DNA from: Lachnospira rogosae | Lineage (GTDB): Bacteria > Bacillota > Clostridia > Lachnospirales > Lachnospiraceae | Assembly (NCBI RefSeq): GCF_040096455.1 | Contig: NZ_JBBMER010000008.1 | Coordinates: forward strand, 1 to 64,000 | Direction of reading: 5' to 3' | DNA length: 64,000 bases | Shown here: positions 30,286 to 40,417 of the stretch, piece after piece | How positions within the stretch are numbered: the stretch's first letter is position 1 | Layout: every line of letters begins with the position of its first letter | The notes under the pieces: generated by a model | What the model saw: the letters and a program-made list of their open reading frames with translations, nothing else | The model's database searches: none | Told to the model about the DNA's origin: nothing | Made by a program: the position numbers and the translations under genes

Positions 30286-33200
30286 TTATGTTGTCGTAAC
30301 ATTTTTATCTCCATACAGACCCTTAAGCTTCATAAGAAGTTCTGAATTAACCTGTACAGTCCTGCTTGCAGGAAGGGCAATCCTTTTATTCTCTTTAGTG
30401 CAGTATATAATAACAGAATCTTTTCCATCTGAATTGTAAAGAATATCATTAAGCTCACTCTGCTTTGACTGGTATTCTTCTTCACTCTCAAATCTTATCC
30501 AGAGCTTTCTTGGAACAGTGTTAAAATCTATAACCTTATCACATATAAGCCTTGCATTCTCATCTGCATTTGCCTGAACCCTTCCTGTAACAAACACCTT
30601 ATCTGCTGTATCTATAACTGGCCGGTTAATAAGAAAGTTCCTCGGAAATACGATTACCTCAACAGTTCCAACAAGATCCTCAATTGTAAGATATGCCATA
30701 AGCTGTCCGTTCTTGGTTGTCTTAACGCTCTTATTCATTATCATTCCGCCAATCGTAGCAGTATTGCCATCTCTTACCTTAGTTTCGCCTGTCTCATCAT
30801 CTATCTCAAAATCTGTTGTGACATTGGTTATATATTTCTTCACCATTCCAGTATATTCATCAAGAGGGTGTCCGCTTACATATACACCAAGAATTTCTTT
30901 CTCGTAACCAAGCAGTTCTTCCTTAGTGTATTCCGTAACATCCGGAACTTTTATCTCATAATCTTTCTTTTCTTCCTCGCCGACAAAATCAAACAGTGAC
31001 ATCTGTCCAGACATCGAATCTTTCTTCTGCTTAACCGCATTATCAAGCATACTGTCTGCCACAAGCATCATCGCACGCCTCTTGTTACCAAAGGTATCAA
31101 ATGCTCCCGCCTTAATAAAATTCTCTACTGCCCTTTTATTAAGTGCATCTGACATACGATTAATAAAATCCTGCATTGATGTGAAAGTACCATTACTTGT
31201 TCTTTCATTTATAATTGCATTGATTGTCGGTCTTCCAAGTGACTTAATTCCTGCCATTGCAAAACGTATGCCACCATTATCTACTGAGAATTCCATCTGT
31301 GACTCGTTAACATCTGGTGGAAGAATATTGATATTCATCTGCTTACAGGCGTATATATATCCCGCTACCTTTGATGTATTATCAATTACTGATGTCATAA
31401 GTGCCGCCATAAATTCTACTGGATAATATGTCTTTAAAAATGCTGTCTGGAACGATACAACTGCATAGCAGGCAGCGTGGGATTTATTGAAGGCATACTT
31501 TGCAAAATCAATCATATCATCATATATCTTTCCTGCAACCGTCTCATCTATACCATTATTAACACAGCCCTTAACACCTTCTTCTGGATTGCCATATATG
31601 AAATTCTTACGCTCCTGCTCCATAACATATGCTTTTTTCTTAGACATTGCTCTACGGACAAGGTCACTTCGTCCCCACGAATATCCAGCAAGATCTCGTA
31701 CAATCTGCATAACCTGTTCCTGATACACAATACAGCCATAGGTTGGTTTAAGAATTGGTTCTAACTGTGGGCAGGCATAAGTAACATTTTGCTGGTTATT
31801 CTTACCTTCTATATACTGTGGAATAAAGTCCATAGGACCTGGTCTGTATAATGATATACCCGCTATCAGATCTTCCAGATTGCTAGGTTTTAATTCCTTC
31901 ATAAATGACTTCATTCCTGCACTTTCAAGCTGGAATATACCATCACATCTTCCTGTACTTATCGCATCAAATACCCCTTTATCAGTGTAGTCAATCTTAT
32001 CTATAGAGAAGTCCTTATTGTGCTTTTTAATAAGATTTTCTGCATCTTTAATAACTGTAAGTGTTCTAAGACCAAGGAAATCCATTTTTAGAAGTCCTAA
32101 TTCTTCAAGCGTTGTCATTACAAATTGGGCAACTACTGCACCGTCAGATCCAGTTGATAACGGAACATAATCTTCTACTGGCTTTCCACATATAAGAACT
32201 CCTGCGGCGTGCATAGATGCGTGCCGTGGAAGTCCCTCAAGCCTTTTACTCTTATCAATTAAATCTCTTACAGCCTCATTGTTCTCATATTCATTTCTAA
32301 GGTCTGGATTTTCATTAATTGCTTTATCTATTGTAATTCCAATCTCTCTTGGAACCATCTTGGCAATATTATCAACCATAGCATATGGAAGGTCTAACAC
32401 TCTTCCAACGTCCTTTATAACAGCCCTAGCTGCCATAGTACCAAATGTAACAATCTGTGATACACAATCCTTACCATACTTGGCAACTACATAATCTATT
32501 ACTTCCTGTCTTCTCTCATAACAGAAATCCACGTCAATATCGGGCATAGATACACGTTCAGGATTTAAGAAACGCTCAAAGATAAGGCTGTATTTAATAG
32601 GGTCAAGGTCTGTAATCTCAAGGCAGTAAGATACTATGCTTCCTGCCGCTGAACCTCTTCCCGGACCGACCGGTATATCGTGCCTTTTAGCATAATTAAT
32701 GTAGTCCCATACAATAAGGAAATAATCTACATATCCCATTGAATATATTACTGAAAGTTCATATGCCAATCTTTCAAATATATTATTAGTATCCCTGGCA
32801 ATCTTAATAACTACATCTTTTCTATCCTCAACTGCTTCCTCTTCTGCCTTTCTGACAAAATCCTCAACAGATATATCTGCCGCCTGATTTGGATATCTTT
32901 TCTTAAGTCCCTCGTAACACAGATAATTAAGATATGTCCAGGATGTATAGCCATCTGGCACTGCAAATTTAGGGAGCTTGGTAACTCCAAATTCTATCTC
33001 TACATTACATCTTTGTGCGATCTTTTCTGTATTGGCTATTGCCTGAGGTGCATATTTGAATAAATCGGACATTTCTTCCGGTGATTTAAGATAATACTGT
33101 CCACCTGTATATCTCATTCTGTTCTCATCTGTAACTTTCTTTCCTGTCTGTATACAGAGCAGTATATCGTGTGCCTCAGCATCATCTGCATATGTATAAT

Positions 33201-33822
33201 GCACATCATTAGTACATATAAGTTCAATTCCTGTCTCCTCAGACATTCTTAAAAGCTGTGGATTAACATAATGCTGTTCTGCAATTCCGTGATCCTGTAA
33301 TTCAAGGAAGAAATTGCCCTTGCCAAATATGTCCTGATATTCCAGTGCTACCTTCTTAGCTTCTTCATACATTCCTCTTGTGAGGTATCTTTGAACTTCA
33401 CCTGCAAGGCAGGCACTTGATGCGATTATGCCCTCACTGAATTCCCTTAATACTTCTTTATCAACTCTTGGCTTATAATAAAAACCTTCTGTAAAGCCCC
33501 TTGATACAATCTTCATCAGGTTCTGGTAACCCTTGTTATTCTCTGCTAACAGAACAAGGTGGTTATATTTATCATCACCTGTTCCTGCTTCCTTATCAAA
33601 TCTTGAACCCGGAGCAACATACACCTCACAACCAAGAATAGGCTTTATTCCTGCATCCTTTGCAGCCCTGTAGAAATCAATAACTCCGTACATAACACCA
33701 TGGTCTGTTATCGCAAGACTATCCATTCCAAGCTCTGCCGCTCTTTTAGTTATCTCTTTTATTTTACTTGAACCGTCCAGAAGTGAATACTCTGTATGGA
33801 CGTGTAAATGTGTAAATGGCAT
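30286..33822 (-). CDS. dnaE: DNA polymerase III alpha subunit
   Basis: A 1178-residue replicative polymerase of the DnaE class. The N-terminal PHP domain begins FTHLHVHTEYSLLDG; the catalytic aspartates lie in MPDIDVDFCYERR; helix-hairpin-helix (LGRPTINAI) and OB-fold (TIGGMIMNKSVKTTKNG) follow. TATGGAGGG precedes the ATG. The length is normal for DnaE1. Gram-positive clostridia usually also have PolC elsewhere. Confidence 0.95.
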   Translation of the reverse strand: MPFTHLHVHTEYSLLDGSSKIKEITKRAAELGMDSLAITDHGVMYGVIDFYRAAKDAGIKPILGCEVYVAPGSRFDKEAGTGDDKYNHLVLLAENNKGYQNLMKIVSRGFTEGFYYKPRVDKEVLREFSEGIIASSACLAGEVQRYLTRGMYEEAKKVALEYQDIFGKGNFFLELQDHGIAEQHYVNPQLLRMSEETGIELICTNDVHYTYADDAEAHDILLCIQTGKKVTDENRMRYTGGQYYLKSPEEMSDLFKYAPQAIANTEKIAQRCNVEIEFGVTKLPKFAVPDGYTSWTYLNYLCYEGLKKRYPNQAADISVEDFVRKAEEEAVEDRKDVVIKIARDTNNIFERLAYELSVIYSMGYVDYFLIVWDYINYAKRHDIPVGPGRGSAAGSIVSYCLEITDLDPIKYSLIFERFLNPERVSMPDIDVDFCYERRQEVIDYVVAKYGKDCVSQIVTFGTMAARAVIKDVGRVLDLPYAMVDNIAKMVPREIGITIDKAINENPDLRNEYENNEAVRDLIDKSKRLEGLPRHASMHAAGVLICGKPVEDYVPLSTGSDGAVVAQFVMTTLEELGLLKMDFLGLRTLTVIKDAENLIKKHNKDFSIDKIDYTDKGVFDAISTGRCDGIFQLESAGMKSFMKELKPSNLEDLIAGISLYRPGPMDFIPQYIEGKNNQQNVTYACPQLEPILKPTYGCIVYQEQVMQIVRDLAGYSWGRSDLVRRAMSKKKAYVMEQERKNFIYGNPEEGVKGCVNNGIDETVAGKIYDDMIDFAKYAFNKSHAACYAVVSFQTAFLKTYYPVEFMAALMTSVIDNTSKVAGYIYACKQMNINILPPDVNESQMEFSVDNGGIRFAMAGIKSLGRPTINAIINERTSNGTFTSMQDFINRMSDALNKRAVENFIKAGAFDTFGNKRRAMMLVADSMLDNAVKQKKDSMSGQMSLFDFVGEEEKKDYEIKVPDVTEYTKEELLGYEKEILGVYVSGHPLDEYTGMVKKYITNVTTDFEIDDETGETKVRDGNTATIGGMIMNKSVKTTKNGQLMAYLTIEDLVGTVEVIVFPRNFLINRPVIDTADKVFVTGRVQANADENARLICDKVIDFNTVPRKLWIRFESEEEYQSKQSELNDILYNSDGKDSVIIYCTKENKRIALPASRTVQVNSELLMKLKGLYGDKNVTTT

Positions 33823-34030
33823 ATGCTCCCTCCATAATAATTATTATTAACAGCATACCATAATTCATGGTAAAAAGAAACCGTATCAGCCATATGACCA
33901 ATACGGTTTCCATACATAATATTAGGAAAAAAGTTTATATAAATGTGGTGTATATCCACATTTTATCGTTATTAATAGTGCTGTTCTTTCTTAAGTTAAT
34001 AGCACATTTTCTTTATCTATATACCTTTAT

Positions 34031-35335
34031 TTATACAAGTCCAAGTACCTTAGGAAGGAACATTGAAAGCATTGGTATATAAGTTACAAGCAAGAGGGCA
34101 ATAAGTATTATTGCAAAGTATGGAAGCAATGTCTTTATTACGCTTTCGATTGTAGTTCCACCAACTCGGCAGCCTGTAAAGAGAATTGTTCCTACAGGTG
34201 GTGTTATTGTACCAATTGATAAGTTGAAGCAGAGTAAGATACCAAAGTGAATTGGATCCATTCCGAATGACTTACAGATTGGTAATAAAATTGGTGTAAA
34301 GATAAGTATCGCTGGTGTTACGTCCATAAATGTACCAACTACAAGTAATAATACATTGATAAGAAGTAAGATAAGATACTTATTAGTTGTAAGACCAAGG
34401 ATTGCATTTGCTATCATATCTGGAATTCCTGTAAATGCCATAGCCCATGACATAATTGATGAAAGTCCGATCATAAATGTAATGATACCTGTTGTCTTAG
34501 CTGCTTCAAGGACAATTCTTGGAATGTCTTTAATCTTGAAAGCCTTATATATAAGTGATAATACGGTTGCATATACTACTGCGATAGCAGAACCTTCTGT
34601 TGCTGTGAAGATACCACCAAGGATACCTCCGATTACGATTACGATAAGTAAAAGGCTTGGGATTGCCTGCCAGAATGTCTTAAGAGCAACCTTAACTGGA
34701 ACTCTCTGCTCTGCCTGATAACCACGCTTCTTAGCCATAATTCCTGCAAGTATCATAACTGCACCACCCCAGAGAAGACCTGGAATATAACCTGCCATAA
34801 AGAGTGCTGCGATTGATACGCTTCCTGCAACGCTTGAATATACGATCATTGTGTTACTTGGTGGAATTAACATACCTACTGGAGCAGATGCTACGTTTAC
34901 TGCTGTACTGTAGTTCTTGTCATATCCTTCTTTTTCTTCAAGTGGTCCGATTGTACCACCCATAGCAGCGGCTGCTGCTGCACCAGAACCTGATATAGCT
35001 CCGAATAACATATTAGCTACTACATTTGACTGTGCAAGTGCACCTGGCATACGTCCACTGATTACCTTGGCACAATTAACAAGTCTTGTTGCTATACCAC
35101 CATTATTCATTATATTACCTGCAAGAATGAAGAATGGAATTGCTATAAGCGAGAATGAATTAGAACCCGCAAATATTCTCTGAGCAGAAGTTGCAAATGA
35201 AACATCTGCTGGAATCATACATATCATTGATACTGCTGATGACATACCAATTGCTACACCGATTGGAGCGCCGATAACAAGCAGTACAACCAGTATTGTA
35301 ACCATTACTAAGGCTACCTGTAATGCTATACTCAT
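34031..35335 (-). CDS. dctM: TRAP transporter large permease DctM
   Basis: A 434-residue integral membrane protein with about 12 hydrophobic segments, the large subunit of a TRAP transporter. The family signs PPSNTMIVYSSVAG and TPPVGTILFTG are present in the two repeats. GAGAGGT precedes the ATG. It is the last gene of dctP-dctQ-dctM. TRAP systems take up organic acids, often uronates, sialic acid or keto acids, driven by ion gradients. Confidence 0.93.
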   Translation of the reverse strand: MSIALQVALVMVTILVVLLVIGAPIGVAIGMSSAVSMICMIPADVSFATSAQRIFAGSNSFSLIAIPFFILAGNIMNNGGIATRLVNCAKVISGRMPGALAQSNVVANMLFGAISGSGAAAAAAMGGTIGPLEEKEGYDKNYSTAVNVASAPVGMLIPPSNTMIVYSSVAGSVSIAALFMAGYIPGLLWGGAVMILAGIMAKKRGYQAEQRVPVKVALKTFWQAIPSLLLIVIVIGGILGGIFTATEGSAIAVVYATVLSLIYKAFKIKDIPRIVLEAAKTTGIITFMIGLSSIMSWAMAFTGIPDMIANAILGLTTNKYLILLLINVLLLVVGTFMDVTPAILIFTPILLPICKSFGMDPIHFGILLCFNLSIGTITPPVGTILFTGCRVGGTTIESVIKTLLPYFAIILIALLLVTYIPMLSMFLPKVLGLV

Positions 35336-35377
35336 ATATACCTCTCATTTCTATGCACTTATGTGCATTGCGTACCT

Positions 35378-35851
35378 TTATGCTTCATCTTTTTTAAGTT
35401 CAAGTCCGATATTGTATATGCTGTAAAAGATAATTATTACGCCGCATATTGGAATAATTGAATATATAATACCTGTTGGAATATGCAAGATTGAGTCAAA
35501 CTGTACGAAATTCATATGTGTAATCTTAAAACCACCAAATACCATTATAAGACCAGCAAATGCGATTGTTACACATTCAATTATTATATTGACGATTCTC
35601 TTAGCTTTCTTAGGAAGCTTATCTTTTACTACTGCAATATTAATGTGCTCTCTCTGTCCAAACATATATGTTGCAGATATGATTATTAACCATACAAATG
35701 AATATCTTGTAAGTATTTCTGTTACACTGCTTGGAGCTGAGAAAATGTATCTGGCAACAACCTGATAAGTTACCATAAGTACCATCATTATAAATATGAA
35801 TACACTTGCATACGAAGTTACTTTATCTAATATATTTTTTACTGTCTTCAT
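35378..35851 (-). CDS. dctQ: TRAP transporter small permease DctQ
   Basis: A 157-residue protein with four hydrophobic helices (residues about 15-35, 48-66, 88-108, 128-148) and the typical RYSFVWLI motif after helix 2. GAGAGGAG precedes the start, 1 bp from dctP. It links the periplasmic-type binding protein to DctM. Confidence 0.92.
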   Translation of the reverse strand: MKTVKNILDKVTSYASVFIFIMMVLMVTYQVVARYIFSAPSSVTEILTRYSFVWLIIISATYMFGQREHINIAVVKDKLPKKAKRIVNIIIECVTIAFAGLIMVFGGFKITHMNFVQFDSILHIPTGIIYSIIPICGVIIIFYSIYNIGLELKKDEA

Positions 35852-35852
35852 A

Positions 35853-36863
35853 TTAATTCTCCTCTCTTAAAGCTTCTACTTTATTATAAATATCCTTTGT
35901 CATATCTGACTGGTTAGCAATACTGTCAAGTAATGGCTGGCATTTTTCCCTGAATTCGTTAGTATCCGGATACACAAAGATTGCACCGTGTTCTTCTGCT
36001 TCTTTCTTACCTGCCTCAACAGCTTCCTTAAATGTATCAAATTCATATTCTGTTGATTCCATTACAAGCTTATCAAATATTGCTCTGTCTTCTTCTGACA
36101 TGCTGTCAAGGAAATTAGTACTTGCTACAACTACATCAGGGTGAACAATATGTCTTGTATATGAGTAATATTTAGCTACTTCATAATGCTTGAAATCTGA
36201 ATATACAAGCTCACTGTTCTCACCTGCATCAATTACACCCTGCTGAAGTGCTGTATACACTTCTGACTGTGACATTGCTGTACCTGTACCACCCATATAC
36301 TTAACCATATTAAGATATGTTGTACTATCATTTACTCTTACAATCATACCCTTAAGATCATCTGCTGAGTTGATAGGCTTGTCAGCATATATATTTCTTT
36401 CACCTGCTGTATATATTGTAAGGACTTCAAAATTGTACTTTCTTGTTGACTTGAAAAGGTCTGTAAATACCCCTGATTCTGTTGCTCTTCTTAAATGATC
36501 CATATCCTGATAAAGATAAGGTGCACCGACAATAGCAAAGTTAGAATCATATCCTTCTGGAACTGAACATGGTACTATAGCCATATCAAGTGCACCAGTT
36601 CTGATGAATTCTGCCATAGAACCCTGCTCACCAAGTACACCGTTAGCATATATAGTCATTTTGTATCTGCCATTAGTAGCTTTCTCGAACTTCTCACCAA
36701 GCTCCTTCATAGCTTTATACTGTGGGTGATTTTCATTCTGGTTAAATGCTACTCTGATAATCTTAACTTCCTGACCATCTGCACTTTTACTTCCGCATCC
36801 TGTAAGTGTAAAGCTGGCCATTAAACATACGCATAATAATAATGCCATCAATTTTTTACCCAT
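35853..36863 (-). CDS. dctP: TRAP transporter solute-binding lipoprotein DctP
   Basis: A 336-residue lipoprotein: signal peptide with lipobox LTGC near residue 22, then a DctP fold (GANGVLGEQGSMAEFIRTGALDMAIVP-type ligand region, split here as YANGVLGEQGSM). The conserved Arg that clamps a substrate carboxylate is likely in GMIVRVNDS. AATGGAGG sets the ATG at 36863, four codons after the first in the frame. The ligand is an organic acid of unknown identity. Confidence 0.92.
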   Translation of the reverse strand: MGKKLMALLLCVCLMASFTLTGCGSKSADGQEVKIIRVAFNQNENHPQYKAMKELGEKFEKATNGRYKMTIYANGVLGEQGSMAEFIRTGALDMAIVPCSVPEGYDSNFAIVGAPYLYQDMDHLRRATESGVFTDLFKSTRKYNFEVLTIYTAGERNIYADKPINSADDLKGMIVRVNDSTTYLNMVKYMGGTGTAMSQSEVYTALQQGVIDAGENSELVYSDFKHYEVAKYYSYTRHIVHPDVVVASTNFLDSMSEEDRAIFDKLVMESTEYEFDTFKEAVEAGKKEAEEHGAIFVYPDTNEFREKCQPLLDSIANQSDMTKDIYNKVEALREEN

Positions 36864-36900
36864 AAAATCCTCCATTCTTATGCTTTTGCATACAAGTGAA

Positions 36901-37368
36901 TTACTTTAAAAGTTCTACACTTACTTTAACTACAACTTTTCTTACCTTCATAGGCTCTCCATCTGCAACCTGTGGTCTGTGAATATCTGTAGGGAAGAAT
37001 ACACAGAAACAGCCAGGTGTTGATGTGATAAAGCCTTCATTTTCTACATCTTTAACAAATATAAGATCTCTCTCATCATATCTTTCTGCCACTTCGTAGT
37101 TACCTGTATCTGGTGTGAAGCCTAACTTTTCCCTTCCTGTTACAAGAAACTGTACATCAAGATATTTCTCGTGATATTCCGGCTTTCTTGCCTCTAATGG
37201 TTCTGTCTCAGCATCGAATACCTGTGCATACATAAGCTTTCCTTCTATCTCATATACGCCGGTTTCCATTTTAGTAAAATCATTGTTCTTTAAATATTCT
37301 ATTGCTCTTTGTACTGCTGCTGGATAATTCTTAAAATCATCCTTTGTATGAATTGATGAAAATATCAT
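36901..37368 (-). CDS. YhcH/YjgK/YiaL family protein (DUF386)
   Basis: A 155-residue cupin-like protein. Members accompany sugar-acid and sialic-acid operons and are thought to be anomerases or sugar-binding enzymes. Visible metal-site motifs are HEKYLDVQFLVTG and FPTDIHRPQVADG. AAGGGAG precedes the start. It lies 37 bp upstream of dctP, hinting that the transported compound is a sugar acid or sialate-type compound. Confidence 0.88.
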   Translation of the reverse strand: MIFSSIHTKDDFKNYPAAVQRAIEYLKNNDFTKMETGVYEIEGKLMYAQVFDAETEPLEARKPEYHEKYLDVQFLVTGREKLGFTPDTGNYEVAERYDERDLIFVKDVENEGFITSTPGCFCVFFPTDIHRPQVADGEPMKVRKVVVKVSVELLK

Positions 37369-37423
37369 AACAAAACTCCCTTCTATTATAAATATGAAAT
37401 TCTATAATATATACATTTATATT

Positions 37424-38350
37424 TTATTCTACATTATTCTTGCTTTTGTTCTCCATTGCATGAACCATATTAACAATCATCTTATGTGATGGAACTGGAA
37501 CTCCCAATCTGTCACCAGCCTTAACTACCGCACCGCTGATTGTATTAACCTCCGTAAGCCTTCCTGCCTTAAGGTCTGCATATATAGATGTTCTTCCTTC
37601 TGGAGAATTAAGAGATGTATTTCTTACCCGTTCAATCATCTCTTCTTCATTAAACTCAAGCCCCATAGCTTTAGCTACCTGCATTGCCTCTTTTATAAGA
37701 GTAACTGTCATATTCCATGCATATTCATCTGTTGCGATAAATCCGATTGGAACCTGAAGAACTCCTGTAAGAGCACTAAGTGAAACATTAGTAAACAGCT
37801 TGTCCCATATAAGCTGCTGGATATTATCATAAATGTGTGTATCAAATCCACAAGAGTCAAGACAGACCTTAACTTTGTCAAGCATATGCTGTGAATCTTC
37901 AACAAGCATACCGATATTGGTCTTGCCCTTGCCGCCTCTTCTTACATATCCGTCACCAAGGATTGCTCCATTATCTTCTGTTGTACCTATGATAATTCTT
38001 TCCTTAGGAACAAATTCCAAGATAATGTCTTCATGGCCTGCACCATTCTGAAGAGTCATTACATATGTGTTATCTCCTATTATTCCCTTATTCTCCATAA
38101 GTGCTGCTCTTGAATATAAAGCCTTGACAAATATAATTACTAAATCTACTTCACCTATTCCTTCACTACTAAGTAATGCTGCTGGGTGATATATTACATC
38201 TGTATCATTCTCAAATAACTTTAATCCGTCTGCATTAATCTTATCTACAAGTTCTGCCTTCTTATCAATCATATATACATCATTGTTAGTAGAAAGATGT
38301 CCACCATATATAGAACCCATGGCACCAGCTCCAAGTACCGCTATCTTCAT
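37424..38350 (-). CDS. 2-dehydropantoate 2-reductase (PanE/ApbA family)
   Basis: A 308-residue NADPH-dependent ketopantoate reductase-like enzyme: GAGAMGSIYGGHL nucleotide site, LQNGAGHED, catalytic Lys region IWDKLFTNVSLSALTG. AATGGAGG sets the ATG at 38350. Its place at the head of the TRAP cluster suggests it reduces a related 2-keto acid rather than serving pantothenate synthesis, but this is context only. Confidence 0.85.
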   Translation of the reverse strand: MKIAVLGAGAMGSIYGGHLSTNNDVYMIDKKAELVDKINADGLKLFENDTDVIYHPAALLSSEGIGEVDLVIIFVKALYSRAALMENKGIIGDNTYVMTLQNGAGHEDIILEFVPKERIIIGTTEDNGAILGDGYVRRGGKGKTNIGMLVEDSQHMLDKVKVCLDSCGFDTHIYDNIQQLIWDKLFTNVSLSALTGVLQVPIGFIATDEYAWNMTVTLIKEAMQVAKAMGLEFNEEEMIERVRNTSLNSPEGRTSIYADLKAGRLTEVNTISGAVVKAGDRLGVPVPSHKMIVNMVHAMENKSKNNVE

Positions 38351-38505
38351 AGTATGCCTCCATTTCTTCACATTTTTGTTATCTTAAATATTATTTCTTC
38401 TTAAAATATTCTTCTTTTATCTGTTTATTATTACCATAATAAATATTTTTCTTTATTTATTATTTTTGCTATTGCGGTAATAAATATTTTTTTATTATTT
38501 CTATT

Positions 38506-38517
38506 GCTGCCGGCAGC
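38506..38517. repeat. 12-bp GC palindrome in an A/T-rich gap
   Basis: GCTG-CCGG-CAGC stands out in a 190-bp A/T-rich gap (38351-38566), followed by CCGCCAGC. The same gap has two copies of TAATAAATATTTTT. The palindrome may be part of a terminator after the cyclase gene. Confidence 0.4.
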
Positions 38518-38566
38518 CCTTAAGACCGCCAGCATATTATATTATGTTAAATACATTTTTCACTGA

Positions 38567-39262
38567 TTAGCGGGTAAATTCTGCAAGACCTTCAATAGCA
38601 TAAGCTCTGATTGGGCAAGAATCCAAGCCATATATTGGAAGTGGTGAGTATGACATAAAGAATGTATCCTGTGAAAGCTTATCAAGGTTCTTTAATACTT
38701 CAAGGAATACGATGTTCTCTGCCATACAGATGTCGTGGAAAGGCTTAACATCTTCGTTGCAGTTCTCAATTGAAACACCATCACCGAAGCCTACACACTT
38801 AATCTTGTGGTCTACACACCACTGTGCTGTCTCACCATTTACTAATAATCTCTGATCCTTGTCTGTATTAGTATCAGGTGTGAATGGGTCAAGCTTGTAA
38901 GATGAGTCGATGATAAGAATATCACCTTCCTTTACCCAGCCTTCTGTTGCCTTGTCAAGGTCTGCCGCACTGATGTGCTTTCTGTGAGGAAGTGTATCCT
39001 TGAAGTCAACATATATTGCTCTTCCCATAAATGTTGTAAGTGGAAGTTCAGCAACTGATGGCCAGTTGTCATCGTGATGATAAGGACACTCGCAATGTGT
39101 TCCTAAGTGGCTTGTAAGATCCATTGCTGTGTGGAAATCAGGAATTGGTCCGCCTGTGTTATATCTGATAAGGTGGCATCTTCTTGACTCTGTCTTTGGG
39201 TCTAATGGCTTTGTAAGATCGATTACCTTTAATCCGTTTCCTAAAGCAAATGTTGTGTTCAT
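38567..39262 (-). CDS. Cyclase/kynurenine-formamidase-family hydrolase
   Basis: A 231-residue metal hydrolase of the cyclase family (PF04199). The signature HxGTHxDxPxH appears as HLGTHCECPYHH, with Glu for the usual Asp. IDLTKPLDP at the start is typical. Members open cyclic or amide compounds (formamidase, isatin hydrolase, polyketide cyclases). CAGGAGG precedes the ATG. It lies upstream of the TRAP cluster on the same strand, with an operator-bearing promoter before it. Confidence 0.85.
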   Translation of the reverse strand: MNTTFALGNGLKVIDLTKPLDPKTESRRCHLIRYNTGGPIPDFHTAMDLTSHLGTHCECPYHHDDNWPSVAELPLTTFMGRAIYVDFKDTLPHRKHISAADLDKATEGWVKEGDILIIDSSYKLDPFTPDTNTDKDQRLLVNGETAQWCVDHKIKCVGFGDGVSIENCNEDVKPFHDICMAENIVFLEVLKNLDKLSQDTFFMSYSPLPIYGLDSCPIRAYAIEGLAEFTR

Positions 39263-39368
39263 AATTAAATCCTCCTGTGAATTAAATATTTTGTTTACTT
39301 GTTAGCTTTTTAGATACTTGTTAAATTTTCCTGTTTGTTACTTATTTGTCATTTCCTTTGACACTTGC

Positions 39369-39397
39369 AGTATACCAGTATACCGGTTTATAATCAA
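39369..39397 (-). promoter_or_regulatory. Cyclase promoter with GTATAC operators
   Basis: Minus strand: TTGATT (39392-39397), 17 bp, TATACT (39369-39374). The spacer contains CC-AGTATACC-GG (39375-39386), overlapped by a second GTATAC copy (39367-39378). GGTATAC palindromes are typical of FadR-type GntR regulators. The rest of 39263-39631 has no gene. Confidence 0.55.
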
Positions 39398-39631
39398 TTA
39401 TCAAAGCTTTATAAATTTCTGATAATATTTTTGTAATATATGCACAAGTGTAAGTCGATTTTCAAATACTTTTACTAAAATAGCATATCCATTTTTATGT
39501 ATTTGTTAAACTTTTGACATTGCACCAGATGAAAACATTGTAAAAATATAGCATTTGTTGTATCATAGTGGTTTGCATAAGCTTTAATGTCTATTGCAAT
39601 TTTTATATTATTTTGCAAGATTGGAGAATAT

Positions 39632-40381
39632 ATGAATAATTCAACCTCTTATTGGTTAAAAAAAGGAATTCACAACGGTATGCCTATAGCACTTGGCTAC
39701 CTTGCTGTTTCTTTTACGTTGGGAATTGCCGCTAAGAATGCAGGACTGACCGCCTTACAGGCTGCCCTTGCAAGCATAACATGCCACGCTTCTGCTGGTG
39801 AGTTTGCCGGATTTACACTTATTGCGGCACTTGCTGCATATACAGAGATTGCTGTTATGGAACTTATAATTAATGCACGATATTTTCTTATGTCGTGTGC
39901 CTTAAGCCAGAAATTAGATAATAAAATACCATTTTTTCACAGACTTATTATGGGATTGTTCGTTACTGATGAGATATTCGGACTGACAGTATCTGTTCCT
40001 GAAAAACTCAACCCCGCATATATGTACGGAATGGTTCTTGTAGCCTCACCCGCGTGGGTTCTTGGAACATACTTCGGCGTGCTGTTTGGAAATATACTTC
40101 CAGCTAATATTGTAAGTGCTTTAAGTGTCGGATTATACGGAATGTTCATTGCAATAATAATTCCTCCGGCAAGGAAAAATCACATAATTGCAGGCGTTGT
40201 AGCAATATCAATGATTATAAGCTGTATATTCAGCTATGCCCCTGTTATAAGCAGCATTTCCTCTGGAACTCGAATTATTATATTAACAGTTATCATCTCA
40301 CTTGCGGCAGCAATTCTTTTTCCTGTGAAGGAAGAGAATGCCAGAAGTGCTGATAACACTAATGCTACTAATAATACTTAA
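39632..40381 (+). CDS. azlC: Branched-chain amino acid exporter AzlC
   Basis: A 249-residue membrane protein of the AzlC/YgaZ family (GMPIALGYLAVSFTLGIAAKNAG, CHASAGEFAGF, ATDEIFGL-like VTDEIFGLTV). With AzlD it exports branched-chain amino acids or azaleucine. TTGGAGA sets the ATG at 39632; the frame extends 15 codons upstream without a site. The function is inferred from family. Confidence 0.9.
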   Translation: MNNSTSYWLKKGIHNGMPIALGYLAVSFTLGIAAKNAGLTALQAALASITCHASAGEFAGFTLIAALAAYTEIAVMELIINARYFLMSCALSQKLDNKIPFFHRLIMGLFVTDEIFGLTVSVPEKLNPAYMYGMVLVASPAWVLGTYFGVLFGNILPANIVSALSVGLYGMFIAIIIPPARKNHIIAGVVAISMIISCIFSYAPVISSISSGTRIIILTVIISLAAAILFPVKEENARSADNTNATNNT

Positions 40382-40417
40382 GAAACATATTACCTATATA
40401 GAATTGGGAGATTATTT

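Noticed and set aside
38372..38500. Repeated TAATAAATATTTTT as a repeat array or origin
   Set aside because: Only two copies in an A/T-rich gap, without DnaA boxes or regular spacing.
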